This document shows positions 8,244-17,315 of a stretch of DNA of 64,000 bases, one piece after another. Both the position numbers and the translations under genes were made by a program. Location: positions 3,830,501 to 3,894,500 of the forward strand of contig NZ_CP101416.1 of NCBI RefSeq assembly GCF_027942295.1, in the 5' to 3' direction. How positions within the stretch are numbered: position 1 is the first letter of the stretch; each line of letters begins with the position of its first letter. The DNA is from Pseudanabaena sp. Chao 1811. Its GTDB lineage: Bacteria; Cyanobacteriota; Cyanobacteriia; Pseudanabaenales; Pseudanabaenaceae. The notes below the pieces were generated by a model. That model saw only the letters and a list, made by a program, of their open reading frames with translations. It ran no database searches and had not been told where the DNA came from.

Positions 8244-8852
8244 TTAAGGTGTAGCGGCACTGGGGCGCACATACTGAGCATCAACAAAACCTAGCTCAAA
8301 TAATTGTTGATAAGCCTGTTGTCCCAACTCTCTGGTTGGCGCTTGGCTACGGATCAATTGCACCAATAGAGGTATTGCCAATTCAGGCTGATTCTTAGCA
8401 CGATAGACCACCGCAAGCTGGTAGGTCGCATCATCCCGTAACTGAGCCGTTTGCAAAGCCTTCCGACGATGACTATCAGAGATGCGATTATCAATACCAG
8501 AAAAGCTTGTCGTTAGCTCTTGATAAAAATTTGATAATTGATTAAATACTTGACGAGCATCTTGCAGCTTGGTCACAGCCAAATCATAGTTTTGTTGACT
8601 GACTGCGGCGGCTGACTCCGCTACCAATCGCTGACCACCTGAAATACTAAATACACTATTTTCAAGGGCATTAGGTTTAGGAGATTCTACAGGCTGGGAT
8701 TGAGGCTTCTGTGGCGAAGCATTTTGCGCGATCGCCCCTAAAGGCAACAAAGCAGCAGAGGAAATAACAGACAAAACTGCGGCTTGGAAAGCAAACTGAA
8801 ACGAGCGGGGCTTAGCAGGTGTGGACATAGGTTGCAAATTCTGAATGCTCAC
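8244..8852 (-). CDS. Exported helical-repeat protein of unknown function
   Basis: A 202-residue protein with a basic N-terminus and hydrophobic segment (FQAAVLSVISSAALLPLGAIA) that looks like a signal peptide cleaved before QNASPQ, then a Pro/Gln/Ser linker. The rest is helical and TPR-like: AVSQQNYDLAVTKLQDARQ and AVVYRAKNQPELAIPLLVQLI. No enzyme motif is visible. It probably sits in the periplasm or thylakoid lumen as a protein-binding factor. The true start could be the ATG at residue 9 (MSTPAKPRS). It is divergent from the ATP synthase operon. Confidence 0.65.
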   Translation of the reverse strand: MSIQNLQPMSTPAKPRSFQFAFQAAVLSVISSAALLPLGAIAQNASPQKPQSQPVESPKPNALENSVFSISGGQRLVAESAAAVSQQNYDLAVTKLQDARQVFNQLSNFYQELTTSFSGIDNRISDSHRRKALQTAQLRDDATYQLAVVYRAKNQPELAIPLLVQLIRSQAPTRELGQQAYQQLFELGFVDAQYVRPSAATP

Positions 8853-9212
8853 AAAAAGTAATGAATTTTAGATGAATGCTGAGAGTGCTTAAAATCTTAA
8901 AAATTTTTCGACAAAATTTTAAGAAATCTTTAGAAAACTTGGCAACATTTAGTCTAAAACTTTTTGCTATGGTAACACCCCAACATAGACGAAATACCTA
9001 GTTAAAAATATCCGCCAAAAAGTATAGGAGCAGGCTTCACACTCCTACTTACTTATTTGTTGAAGAGTTGTAAAGCAAATGTGACATCTTGCGTGATATG
9101 CTTAGCAACGGTGTAGGCAGCTACATCCAAGTTTTTGGATACCCATTTGAGTACTGTCTTAAGTACTGGTTCTTCACTCAAAATAATCAGCAATTTTCGC
9201 TAAAAGTCAACA
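8853..9212 (+). promoter_or_regulatory. Leader region upstream of the ATP synthase operon
   Basis: This 360-base gap separates a minus-strand gene from atpI, so the operon promoter and long 5' leader should be here. It starts A/T rich (runs such as AAAATTTTAAGAAATC) and has a small palindromic patch AGGAGCAGGC...CTCCTACTT near 9028-9052. No convincing -35/-10 pair with proper spacing and no known riboswitch was seen. Confidence 0.35.
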
Positions 9213-9647
9213 GTGAAGATTATCCCCGCAAAAAACAGTACAGCTTCGCAGACGGTTGCCGAAAACTCCTCCGTATCAGTTACTGATGCTCTGGAAGAAT
9301 ACAACCGCCTTAAGAAGAAGCTGTTAGTACTAACCCTTGCCTCTGGATTGATTATCGGTCTAGTGGTCTGGTGCGTGTATGGACAAAAAATTGCACTTAG
9401 CTATTTTATAGGCGCATTGTTTGGCGCTATCTATCTCAGAATGTTAGCTAAAGGAGTAGATCGGCTTGGAAAGCAGTCCAAGCGTCTCGGTTATGCTCGA
9501 TTTGGTGTATTTGTCATCCTGATTGCGATCGCTGCCAAGTCCGAACAATTGCAGGTTTTACCCGCTTTTTTTGGATTTATGACCTATAAGATTGCTGTAA
9601 TTGCGATTCTTGCTCAAGATCTGACAAGTAAGTCCGATTCTCGCTGA
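9213..9647 (+). CDS. atpI: ATP synthase assembly protein I
   Basis: AtpI is a small membrane protein encoded first in most bacterial and cyanobacterial atp operons and linked to assembly of the c-ring. The 144-residue product has a charged N-terminal tail, EEYNRLKKKLLVLTLASGLI leading into the first membrane segment, then three further hydrophobic segments. Translation appears to start at GTG (9213), giving MKIIPAKNSTASQ; upstream in-frame sequence does not resemble the family. atpB follows 32 bases later, so the two are co-transcribed. Confidence 0.85.
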   Translation: MKIIPAKNSTASQTVAENSSVSVTDALEEYNRLKKKLLVLTLASGLIIGLVVWCVYGQKIALSYFIGALFGAIYLRMLAKGVDRLGKQSKRLGYARFGVFVILIAIAAKSEQLQVLPAFFGFMTYKIAVIAILAQDLTSKSDSR

Positions 9648-9679
9648 TTTGACCTCCTATAGGTTGTAACATATCGAAC

Positions 9680-10441
9680 ATGATCGATCCATTAATTTTT
9701 AGCCAACAAAACAGTTTCGCCGCGCTAGAAGTGGGCAAACACCTTTATTGGCAGTTCGGCAACCTAGCGGTACACGCTCAAGTATTAATCGTGAGTTGGA
9801 TCGTAATGGGCGTAGTCATCGTTGCTGCACTTATTGCGTCCAGCACCGCCAAAGCCGACCAACGTGTTCCCGCAGGTTTTCAAAATTTCATGGAATACGC
9901 TCTGGAGTACGTCCAGAGCATTGCCAAAGACCAAATCGGCGAGAAGCATTATAGAGAATGGGTACCATTTGTTGGTAGTCTGTTCTTGTTTATCTTCGTA
10001 TCAAATTGGTCAGGGGCATTAATTCCTTGGAAGCTAATTAAATTGCCAGAAGGTGAGCTTGCCGCTCCTACTGGTGATATTAACACCACTGTCGCACTGG
10101 CTCTGTTAGTCTCCCTAGCCTATTTCTACGGCGGATTGAAGAAGCGTGGACTGGAATTCTTTACCAGATACGTTCAAGCGTCTCCATTCCTTCTTCCTTT
10201 ATGGGTTCTAGAAGATTTCACCAAGCCTCTATCCCTAAGCTTCCGTCTTTTCGGAAACATCCTCGCTGATGAGCTAGTGGTAGGTGTTATGGTTCTCTTA
10301 GTACCTCTATTCGTTCCTTTACCATTGATGGTTTTAGGACTCTTTACTAGTGCAATCCAAGCACTGATTTTCTCAACATTGGCAGCATCTTACATTGGTG
10401 AAGCAATGGAAGGTCATGGCGATGAAGGTCATGAGCATTAG
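9680..10441 (+). CDS. atpB: ATP synthase subunit a
   Basis: Subunit a (atpI in plant-style cyanobacterial naming) forms the stationary proton half-channels beside the c-ring in the thylakoid and plasma membrane. The protein has 253 residues with five or six membrane helices. The helix carrying the essential Arg is seen in [19 protein letters not shown], and the C-terminal [16 protein letters not shown] is also diagnostic. The His-rich tail [10 protein letters not shown] is common in this subunit. It is the second gene of the operon. Confidence 0.97.
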   Translation: MIDPLIFSQQNSFAALEVGKHLYWQFGNLAVHAQVLIVSWIVMGVVIVAALIASSTAKADQRVPAGFQNFMEYALEYVQSIAKDQIGEKHYREWVPFVGSLFLFIFVSNWSGALIPWKLIKLPEGELAAPTGDINTTVALALLVSLAYFYGGLKKRGLEFFTRYVQASPFLLPLWVLEDFTKPLSLSFRLFGNILADELVVGVMVLLVPLFVPLPLMVLGLFTSAIQALIFSTLAASYIGEAMEGHGDEGHEH

Positions 10442-10556
10442 ATAGTATCAAATCTATTTAATTTTCTCTTTGAGATCTTCACTTTTGACTTCTCTATAAC
10501 TTCGCAGGTGTATATCTGCTGTGTTAAATAAATTCTACTCTCAACAAATTAACTAA

Positions 10557-10820
<264 letters not shown>

Positions 10821-10902
10821 GAGCTAATTCACAAGAAGCTATGAGTACTTGCTCCTAGCTTCTTATTGACTCTAGCAACCGAATTTTTTTGGCAAAATAC
10901 CT

Positions 10903-11400
10903 ATGATACTTTTGAACTTTGTCTCAAATGTTCTGCTTGCTGCGGAAGCTGTTGAGCAGAAAGGTGGATTATTTGACGTTAATGCCACTCTCCCAATTAT
11001 GGCGGTGCAGTTCATCGTCTTTGTCGCTATCCTCAACGTTATCTTCTTTAAGCCTCTAACCAAAGCGATCGATGATCGCGATGATTATGTTAGAGCGCAG
11101 ATTATAGGCGCGAAGGAGCGTCTAGAGAAGTCAGAACTAGTTGTAAAGCAATATGAGCAAGAGCTAGCTGCTGCTCGTAAGGCAACTCAAAATGTTTTGG
11201 CTAATGCTCAAGCGAGTGCAAATAAGATTCGCAAAGAACGTATTGACGCAGCTACGGCAGAAGCAAGAGCAAAAGTTGCTAGTGCGAAAGCTGAAATCGA
11301 AAAACAAAAGCAAGATGCCACAGCATCTTTAGATGCAGAAGTAGATTCACTCAGTCGCCAAGTTCTCGAAAAGCTACTAGGTAATTTAGTAAGATCCTAG
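10903..11400 (+). CDS. atpG: ATP synthase subunit b'
   Basis: One of two different peripheral-stalk b subunits that photosynthetic organisms use as a b/b' pair. The 165-residue protein has one N-terminal membrane helix (PIMAVQFIVFVAILNVIFF) and a long charged coiled coil rich in Ala, Lys, Glu and Gln. It lies between subunit c and subunit b, its standard place. It is also called atpF' or atpF2. Confidence 0.94.
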   Translation: MILLNFVSNVLLAAEAVEQKGGLFDVNATLPIMAVQFIVFVAILNVIFFKPLTKAIDDRDDYVRAQIIGAKERLEKSELVVKQYEQELAAARKATQNVLANAQASANKIRKERIDAATAEARAKVASAKAEIEKQKQDATASLDAEVDSLSRQVLEKLLGNLVRS

Positions 11401-11466
11401 TCTTCATAGTCCTATGATAGTTTCTGTCTGGCTTCTGGCTGATATTGAGTAATAGAAATAACGTTT

Positions 11467-12000
11467 ATGATTAGCAATTTCGTTTTACTTGCTAGCGAAG
11501 CAGGCGAATCTTCAGGAATTCGGTTAAATACCGATATTCTTGAAACTAATGTAATTAACTTAGTAATTGTCCTAGCTTTTCTGGTATACGCAGGTCGCGG
11601 TTTTCTTGGCAAAATTCTTTCATCACGTTTAGAGTCGATTCAATCGGCGATCGCTGATGCAGAAAAGCGTCAAAATGAAGCTTCGGCTAAGCTTGCAGAG
11701 CAACAAAATAAATTGGCTCAGGCTCAGACTGAGGCAGAAAAATTGCGCCAGCAAGCTGAAATCGATGCGAAGAATGCGGCTGATTTAATTTTGGCGACGG
11801 TTGATGCTGATATTGCACGTTTGCATGAAGCTGCCGATCAAGAAATTGCTACTGAGCAAGAACGTGTCATTGTGCAATTGCGTCAGCAAGTTGCTGAAAA
11901 ATCTCTTGCCAGTGTACAGGCTTATTTTGATCGTGGTTTGAGTGAAGATGCTCAGATCGAATTAATTGACCGTAGCATTGCCCTTTTGAGTTCTGACTAG
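11467..12000 (+). CDS. atpF: ATP synthase subunit b
   Basis: The second peripheral-stalk subunit, 177 residues. It has an N-terminal TNVINLVIVLAFLVYAGRGFLG membrane helix (quoted in part, residues about 28-49), then a coiled coil starting SSRLESIQSAIADAEKRQNE. With b' it holds the alpha3-beta3 head against rotation by joining subunit a to delta. The stop lies eight bases before the delta gene, indicating tight coupling. Confidence 0.95.
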   Translation: MISNFVLLASEAGESSGIRLNTDILETNVINLVIVLAFLVYAGRGFLGKILSSRLESIQSAIADAEKRQNEASAKLAEQQNKLAQAQTEAEKLRQQAEIDAKNAADLILATVDADIARLHEAADQEIATEQERVIVQLRQQVAEKSLASVQAYFDRGLSEDAQIELIDRSIALLSSD

Positions 12001-12008
12001 GAGAAAAC

Positions 12009-12563
12009 ATGAAATCTAATTCTGTTAGTCAAGCGGTCGTTGCTCCCTATGCCGACGCTTTGATCTCTTTGGCTCAAGAGCAAAATAGTCTCGATGCGAT
12101 CGCCAGAGATGTACGACTAATTGGCGATACTCTTAGCGATTCCGTTGAATTAAGCCAACTATTTGCAAGTCCTCTCATTGGTGCGGATGTCAAAAAAGGC
12201 GTAATTGAAAGTGTTTTTGGTTCGCAAGTAAATGCGTTTACCAAAAGCTTTTTACTTCTCTTAGTTGATCGCAAGCGCATCGCCTTCTTAAATGAGATCG
12301 TTCAACAGTTCCAAGCTCTATTGCGTGTGATTGATGGCGTTGCTCTTGCCGAAGTTACTTCTGCTTTTCAATTGAGCAGAGCGCAAGAAGATTCCTTACG
12401 CGATCGAGTCAAAAAATTGACTGGTGCTAAGGCAGTCGAACTTTCGATTACAGTTAATTCCGACTTAATTGGTGGTGTCATCATTAAGGTTGGTTCTCAG
12501 GTAGTAGATGCCAGCATTCGCGGACAACTACGTCGCATCAAGAGCAGCCTCGCTGCTGCCTAA
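12009..12563 (+). CDS. atpH: ATP synthase subunit delta
   Basis: Delta (atpD in plant-style naming) sits on top of the alpha3-beta3 hexamer and binds the b/b' stalk. The 184-residue protein shows VVAPYADALISLAQEQ at the N-terminus, FLLLLVDRKRIAFLNEIVQQF in the middle, and the C-terminal LIGGVIIKVGSQVVDASIRG, the family signature. GAGAAAAC just upstream provides a ribosome site. The gene is followed by a 159-base spacer before atpA. Confidence 0.95.
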   Translation: MKSNSVSQAVVAPYADALISLAQEQNSLDAIARDVRLIGDTLSDSVELSQLFASPLIGADVKKGVIESVFGSQVNAFTKSFLLLLVDRKRIAFLNEIVQQFQALLRVIDGVALAEVTSAFQLSRAQEDSLRDRVKKLTGAKAVELSITVNSDLIGGVIIKVGSQVVDASIRGQLRRIKSSLAAA

Positions 12564-12599
12564 TAAGGAAAAGGGTAAAAGGCAAAGGGAAAAAGTTAT

Positions 12600-12670
12600 T
12601 ACCGATTCGCAATCACCAATTACCCATCACCAATTTCCAATAGCTAAAAGCTAATCACTAATAGCTAACC
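12600..12670. repeat. Degenerate short tandem repeats between delta and alpha genes
   Basis: The spacer holds variants of CAATCACCAATTACCCATC and then TAGCTAAAAGCTAATCACTA, a drifted short-tandem pattern like the heptamer-type repeats common in cyanobacterial spacers. No gene or hairpin terminator is evident, so transcription probably runs through into atpA. Confidence 0.5.
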
Positions 12671-12713
12671 CCCTCAAATATTAAAAATAAAATCGATCGC
12701 TGATAACTGGTAA

Positions 12714-14240
<1,527 letters not shown>

Positions 14241-14256
14241 TCCACAAACAAGCTAA

Positions 14257-14286
14257 TAAAAAAGAGGGCATATGCCCTCTTTTTTA
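14257..14286. terminator. Strong terminator after atpA
   Basis: TAAAAAAGAGGGCAT is followed at once by its exact complement, a 15-bp palindrome centred on CATATG with a T tract. It lies 17 bases after the atpA stop and closes the ATP synthase operon. Because of the A and T tracts it can stop transcription from both sides. Confidence 0.9.
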
Positions 14287-14342
14287 TTGGGGAGAATTTT
14301 AGTACAGGAAAAAAATTAGCCTACTAAGCCAATATCAACTCA

Positions 14343-14419
14343 GCGATCGCCTAAATCAAAACCCAAATATATTCGCGATCGCTTGCGTACTTTAACAATT
14401 ACGGATGCGCGTAAAATCT
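14343..14419 (+). repeat. Island repeat, copy 1 (atpA / PIN toxin boundary)
   Basis: Starts GATCGCCTAAATCAAAACCC, passes TTCGCGATCGCTTGCGTACT and ends GGATGCGCGTAAAATCT. It is the most complete copy with copy 3. All four copies point the same way although the genes between them do not. Confidence 0.75.
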
Positions 14420-14449
14420 CCCGTTATGATATTTCTGTGAAGCGATCGC

Positions 14450-14872
14450 TCAATAATTCCAAGGATTAATAATTGTGATTTGACAATCTAGGAAATCGTC
14501 AACATTGCGAGTTACGATCGCTGCATTATTAGCTAGACATATAGAGGCAATCAAAGCATCAGCTTGAGCTATTGGTTTCCCTTTTTTGCGGCGATCGCTT
14601 GTGATTTGAGCAAAACAGTTTGCTGAGTCTGAGTCAAAAAATAAAATCTGTCCCGCGAAGTCTTCATTAAACATAGCCTGTGCAGATTCTTGTAAAGCTT
14701 TGCTACGTTTACCTTCGGGCATAATAGCGATGCCACCAAGGATCTCGGCTTGGTTAATACTGGTGGTAAATAGGTTTTCTCTAGGCTGGGCAGCAACCCA
14801 AGATTTGACTGTTTGTGAACCTTGGGGCTTCATCAGTTCTGACAGGACGTTGGTATCAAGAACAATTTTCAT
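14450..14872 (-). CDS. VapC/FitB-type PIN-domain toxin
   Basis: A 140-residue PIN-domain ribonuclease, the toxin of a type II toxin-antitoxin pair. The acidic active-site residues are visible: Asp in MKIVLDTNVLSELMKP, Glu in TSINQAEILGGI, and the downstream Asp residues in IAQADALIASICL and VTRNVDDF. The partner antitoxin gene is directly upstream and overlaps by four bases (ATGA). The FitB-like LSELMKP motif suggests the FitAB subgroup. It lies just downstream of atpA in an accessory island. Confidence 0.88.
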   Translation of the reverse strand: MKIVLDTNVLSELMKPQGSQTVKSWVAAQPRENLFTTSINQAEILGGIAIMPEGKRSKALQESAQAMFNEDFAGQILFFDSDSANCFAQITSDRRKKGKPIAQADALIASICLANNAAIVTRNVDDFLDCQITIINPWNY

Positions 14873-15126
14873 AGATCGCCCATGTCAAATGTTGGTAAGG
14901 AACGCATGGGTTCTCTAGGCATTTCGGGAATTTCAAAGTCTCCAAAGTCTGCAAAGCGTCTATTAATGGCAGTGGCGAGGTCAGTATTGCTTGGCTTTTT
15001 GGGCGCTAATACGCTTTTGAGAATTGCCTTAATTTCAAGCTCGATGGTGCGACCATGTTGGGCGGCGCGTTGTTCTAACTGTTGGGCAATGTCTGGTTCT
15101 AGTTGATGAATAGTGATGGTTGACAT
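14869..15126 (-). CDS. FitA/VapB-type antitoxin
   Basis: A protein of 85 residues starting MSTITIHQLEPDIAQQLEQR, a ribbon-helix-helix DNA-binding domain, followed by GRTIELEIKAILKSVLAP. The C-terminal acidic/aromatic tail (FADFGDFEIPEMPREPM) would wrap the PIN toxin. The start at 15126 is chosen because it begins with the conserved TITIHQLEP; an upstream extension to 15183 has no family likeness. It overlaps the toxin gene by four bases and probably represses the shared promoter. Confidence 0.88.
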   Translation of the reverse strand: MSTITIHQLEPDIAQQLEQRAAQHGRTIELEIKAILKSVLAPKKPSNTDLATAINRRFADFGDFEIPEMPREPMRSLPTFDMGDL

Positions 15127-15252
15127 GACGTTGGGGAGTAGTAGCAAGGTGTCACTAAAATTGTAACAATCCATTGCAGCCAAGTAAGCTTGAACTCTCC
15201 ACGCTCGCCTTTATCGTCAAGTAGTTTTTACAGGTAAAGAAAGATTCTGGAG

Positions 15253-15290
15253 GCGATCGCCTAAATCAAAACCAAAATACACTCGCGATC
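15253..15290 (+). repeat. Island repeat, copy 2 (truncated)
   Basis: Has the first half only (GCGATCGCCTAAATCAAAACC through CTCGCGATC, given in part). It ends close to the RelE-type toxin remnant, as if the deletion that cut the toxin locus also removed its second half. Confidence 0.7.
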
Positions 15291-15300
15291 TAGTCTATTT

Positions 15301-15396
15301 CTATTCTCCATAATGAGTTCTTGCACGAATCACTAAAATGACCAAATCTTCATTGTAGATTTCATACACAAGACGATCTGTATATCTGCTCCATGC
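15301..15396 (-). pseudogene. C-terminal remnant of a YoeB/Txe-type toxin
   Basis: Reading the minus strand up to a TAG at 15301 gives AWSRYTDRLVYEIYNEDLVI and then LVIRARTHYGE, the conserved C-terminal strand and tail of YoeB/RelE-fold toxins. A TAA lies immediately upstream, and the N-terminal two thirds are missing. The antitoxin gene runs straight into the remnant in another frame, so a deletion has joined the antitoxin 3' end to the toxin 3' end. Confidence 0.75.
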
Positions 15397-15625
15397 TTAC
15401 AGTTTCTCCTTCCAGATATTCTTGTCTTGCTATTTCGATTTGTTGGAGAATGTTAGGAGTTTGCATAATCATCGCGGTTTCCATAAGTGATTCCCATTCT
15501 TCTTGGGCAATCAAAATATAGCTGCGGTTTTCACTAACGATCGCTACGCCTTCAGATTCTTTTGTAGCCCGATCGCATAGTTCATCAAGGTTCTTTTTGG
15601 CATAATCAAAAGTAACTTGATACAT
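15362..15625 (-). CDS. Phd/YefM-type antitoxin, orphaned
   Basis: An 87-residue protein with the YefM/Phd N-terminal fold: MYQVTFDYAKKNLDELCDRA, then VAIVSENRSYILIAQEEWESLMETAMIM. In this family the protein binds DNA and neutralises a YoeB-type toxin. The last residues (after GETVSM) are translated from the edge of the toxin remnant and may not be original. With its toxin truncated it is either decaying or acts as a solitary regulator or anti-addiction factor. Confidence 0.82.
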   Translation of the reverse strand: MYQVTFDYAKKNLDELCDRATKESEGVAIVSENRSYILIAQEEWESLMETAMIMQTPNILQQIEIARQEYLEGETVSMEQIYRSSCV

Positions 15626-15682
15626 ATATTTTATTTGCCTAAGATACTTTTTTTGATTAGCTGCATTATATCATCAGGAGAA

Positions 15683-15753
15683 AATCGCCTATATCAAAAC
15701 AAAAATACACTCGCGATCACCTGCTTTAGAAATTACAGATGCGCGTAAAATCT
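15683..15753 (+). repeat. Island repeat, copy 3 (antitoxin / DUF433 boundary)
   Basis: Reads ATCGCCTATATCAAAACAAA, then CACTCGCGATCACCTGCTTT and ACAGATGCGCGTAAAATCT. It follows copy 1 over its whole length with scattered substitutions. Confidence 0.75.
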
Positions 15754-15842
15754 ACTTGGATTGAGCGCAATTTTGCCGTGATATAATTACAAAAATACAG
15801 CTTTGGTATTGGCAAGAAGAAAGTTTATTATTGGCTTGACAG

Positions 15843-16160
15843 ATGACTGTTTTAAAATCTTGGGATGAAAAAGTTTATATGCGATCGCTTGTCACTGAAA
15901 TAATTAATGGCGAATCCTATAGCTACTATCCACTAGGGCAGTATGTTGTTCGGGCTATGGGGGTTTGTGGCGATCGCCCAACTTTTAAGTACACTCGGAT
16001 TGAGATTGCGGGTGTGATGGAGCGATTAGCTAAGGGAGAAAATGTTGAAAGTATCGTGCTTGGTTTTCGGGGAAGGGTTTCGCGTGAGGCGATCGCTGAG
16101 GCGATTCAAGTTGTGACAACTCATTTTCTTGAGAGTCTTCCTATTTTGAGTGCAGCATGA
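15843..16160 (+). CDS. DUF433 protein, putative antitoxin
   Basis: A 105-residue protein with the DUF433 core GDRPTFKYTRIEIAGVMERL, then GENVESIVLGFRGRVSREAIAEAI, a small helix-turn-helix-like domain. DUF433 genes typically precede a PIN-like DUF5615 gene and are regarded as antitoxins. Here the stop overlaps the next start by four bases (ATGA), supporting translational coupling. The extra N-terminal segment before the core is longer than in many relatives. It is on the plus strand, opposite to the neighbouring modules. Confidence 0.75.
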   Translation: MTVLKSWDEKVYMRSLVTEIINGESYSYYPLGQYVVRAMGVCGDRPTFKYTRIEIAGVMERLAKGENVESIVLGFRGRVSREAIAEAIQVVTTHFLESLPILSAA

Positions 16161-16567
16161 TTGTCCTTGACGAACAGCTTTTAGGAGCGAATCTGGAACA
16201 GGCGATCGGCAAGTGGTATCAGGGTAATGTTTGCTTTATTACGGACTTGCGACCTAATTCGATTATTAAAGATGAAGCGATTCCTATGTTGTTGCGAAAA
16301 GAAGCGCAACCCACTTTTATCACGATAAATGAGCGAGATTTTTGGCGAAAAGTGGCAGTAAGTGAATATTTTTGTATAGTCTGTTTTAATTTGCCAGATT
16401 CGCGTGCTTCCGAAATCTCTTTTCTACTCAGAAATCTCTTCCGTCACTCTGAATTTAATGTAAAAGCAAAGCGGATAGGAAAGGTGGTGAGGATTGCGGA
16501 TAGTAGTGTTAGCTATTATTCTACTAGCAATAGAGAAATACAAGAATTTACTTTACAGATTCAGTAA
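16157..16567 (+). CDS. DUF5615-like PIN-superfamily toxin candidate
   Basis: A 136-residue protein beginning MIVLDEQLLGANLEQAIGKW, with an early acidic residue as in PIN-like Mut7-C/DUF5615 proteins, then DLRPNSIIKDEAIPMLLRKE and FITINERDFWRKV, which carry further acidic residues in PIN-like order. It is coupled to the DUF433 gene. Role as an RNA-cleaving toxin is inferred from the pairing and fold type. Confidence 0.68.
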   Translation: MIVLDEQLLGANLEQAIGKWYQGNVCFITDLRPNSIIKDEAIPMLLRKEAQPTFITINERDFWRKVAVSEYFCIVCFNLPDSRASEISFLLRNLFRHSEFNVKAKRIGKVVRIADSSVSYYSTSNREIQEFTLQIQ

Positions 16568-16574
16568 CAATTCC

Positions 16575-16635
16575 ACGCCTAAATCAAAACCAAAATACAT
16601 TCGCGATCGCTTTGCTGCTTTAAAATTTACAGATG
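16575..16635 (+). repeat. Island repeat, copy 4 (DUF5615 / xisI boundary)
   Basis: Reads CGCCTAAATCAAAACCAAAA, then TTCGCGATCGCTTTGCTGCT and ACAGATG, after which it departs from the other copies. It sits directly between two convergent modules. Confidence 0.75.
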
Positions 16636-16648
16636 TTTTTTGTGGTGA

Positions 16649-16993
16649 TTAGGCGATCGCATAGCCTGATACTTGACGAATATAAACGGGCTGAAAACCG
16701 ATGACGATATCTTCTTTGGGTACACCTTTCTCGACGAGGGATTGACCAATATCGAGTTCGGTATTGTTGATTTGAATCCAAATTTTGCCATTTTTAATAT
16801 CTAAGTGCATGGAAACACCATAAACTCGTGTTTTTTGATCCCATCCCACACCTAATACTTGATAGTGATCGTGTTCTGTATCCGATAGAAACTGCATCTC
16901 GATCTCACCATGAGAGGGTTTGTAGGAGGCATAGTGTCCCAAAATCTCTTTGATAATGGTGCGATACTTGGCGAGTTTTTCTAGATTTTCCAT
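16649..16993 (-). CDS. xisI: XisI family protein
   Basis: A 114-residue member of the XisI family, named for a factor controlling excision of the fdxN element in heterocystous cyanobacteria but widespread outside that setting. Family signatures: LEKLAKYRTIIKEILGHYAS, HYQVLGVGWDQKTRVYG, IWIQINNTELDIG and VPKEDIVIGFQPVYIR. XisI normally follows and overlaps xisH; here only the tail of xisH survives upstream. Its biochemical role is not known; a fold related to nuclease-inhibitor pairs has been suggested for XisH/XisI. Its start overlaps the xisH stop by 13 bases. Confidence 0.9.
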   Translation of the reverse strand: MENLEKLAKYRTIIKEILGHYASYKPSHGEIEMQFLSDTEHDHYQVLGVGWDQKTRVYGVSMHLDIKNGKIWIQINNTELDIGQSLVEKGVPKEDIVIGFQPVYIRQVSGYAIA

Positions 16994-17133
16994 GTGATAA
17001 TTACCTCGTTTTCGATATCGTAAACAAAGATTTCCAATTTATATTCAGCAATAACCATATATGCAAACTCTTTTTGGAAAAAGCTTGCATACGCAGTATT
17101 GGGAACTGCTAAAAATAGTTTGCGTTTTTCCTT
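16981..17133 (-). pseudogene. xisH: C-terminal remnant of xisH
   Basis: On the minus strand, an open frame ending at a TAG that overlaps xisI reads KEKRKLFLAVPNTAYASFFQ, then KEFAYMVIAEYKLEIFVYDI and ENEVIITWKI. This matches the XisH C-terminus (LAVP...FF...YDxExEVIxxW). A TAA lies directly upstream and nothing XisH-like precedes it, so about two thirds of the gene, including its putative endonuclease-fold core, is lost. Confidence 0.75.
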
Positions 17134-17175
17134 TTAACTTTTTCCTTTTTAGAAACCATTTAAGAATTGTAATCT

Positions 17176-17249
17176 TAGCCCCCCTAGCCCCCCAATTCTG
17201 GGGGGAACCAGATTCAAGTCCCCCAGAATTGGGGGATTTAGGGGGGCTA
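17176..17249. repeat. C/G-tract palindromic repeat
   Basis: The left half (TAGCCCCCCTAGCCCCCCAA) and the right half (TTGGGGGATTTAGGGGGGCT) are inverted copies, a MITE-like palindrome of a type common in cyanobacteria. It lies about 40 bases upstream of the xisH break and just beyond the 3' end of the STAND gene, and may mark the rearrangement that truncated xisH. Confidence 0.75.
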
Positions 17250-17315
17250 TTGGTAGACTTTTAAACGAAATTTCATATGTCATGTAATTCTTAAATAGTT
17301 TCTTGGAGATCTGGG

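Noticed and set aside
14343-16635. Island repeats as a CRISPR or as classical integron attC sites
   Set aside because: Spacing is irregular (hundreds of bases filled by genes), no cas gene or integron integrase is present, and the attC core sequences were not seen.
17061-17264. A 67-residue plus-strand frame near xisI
   Set aside because: It is antisense to the xisH remnant and then reads through the C/G-tract palindrome; no protein-like character.
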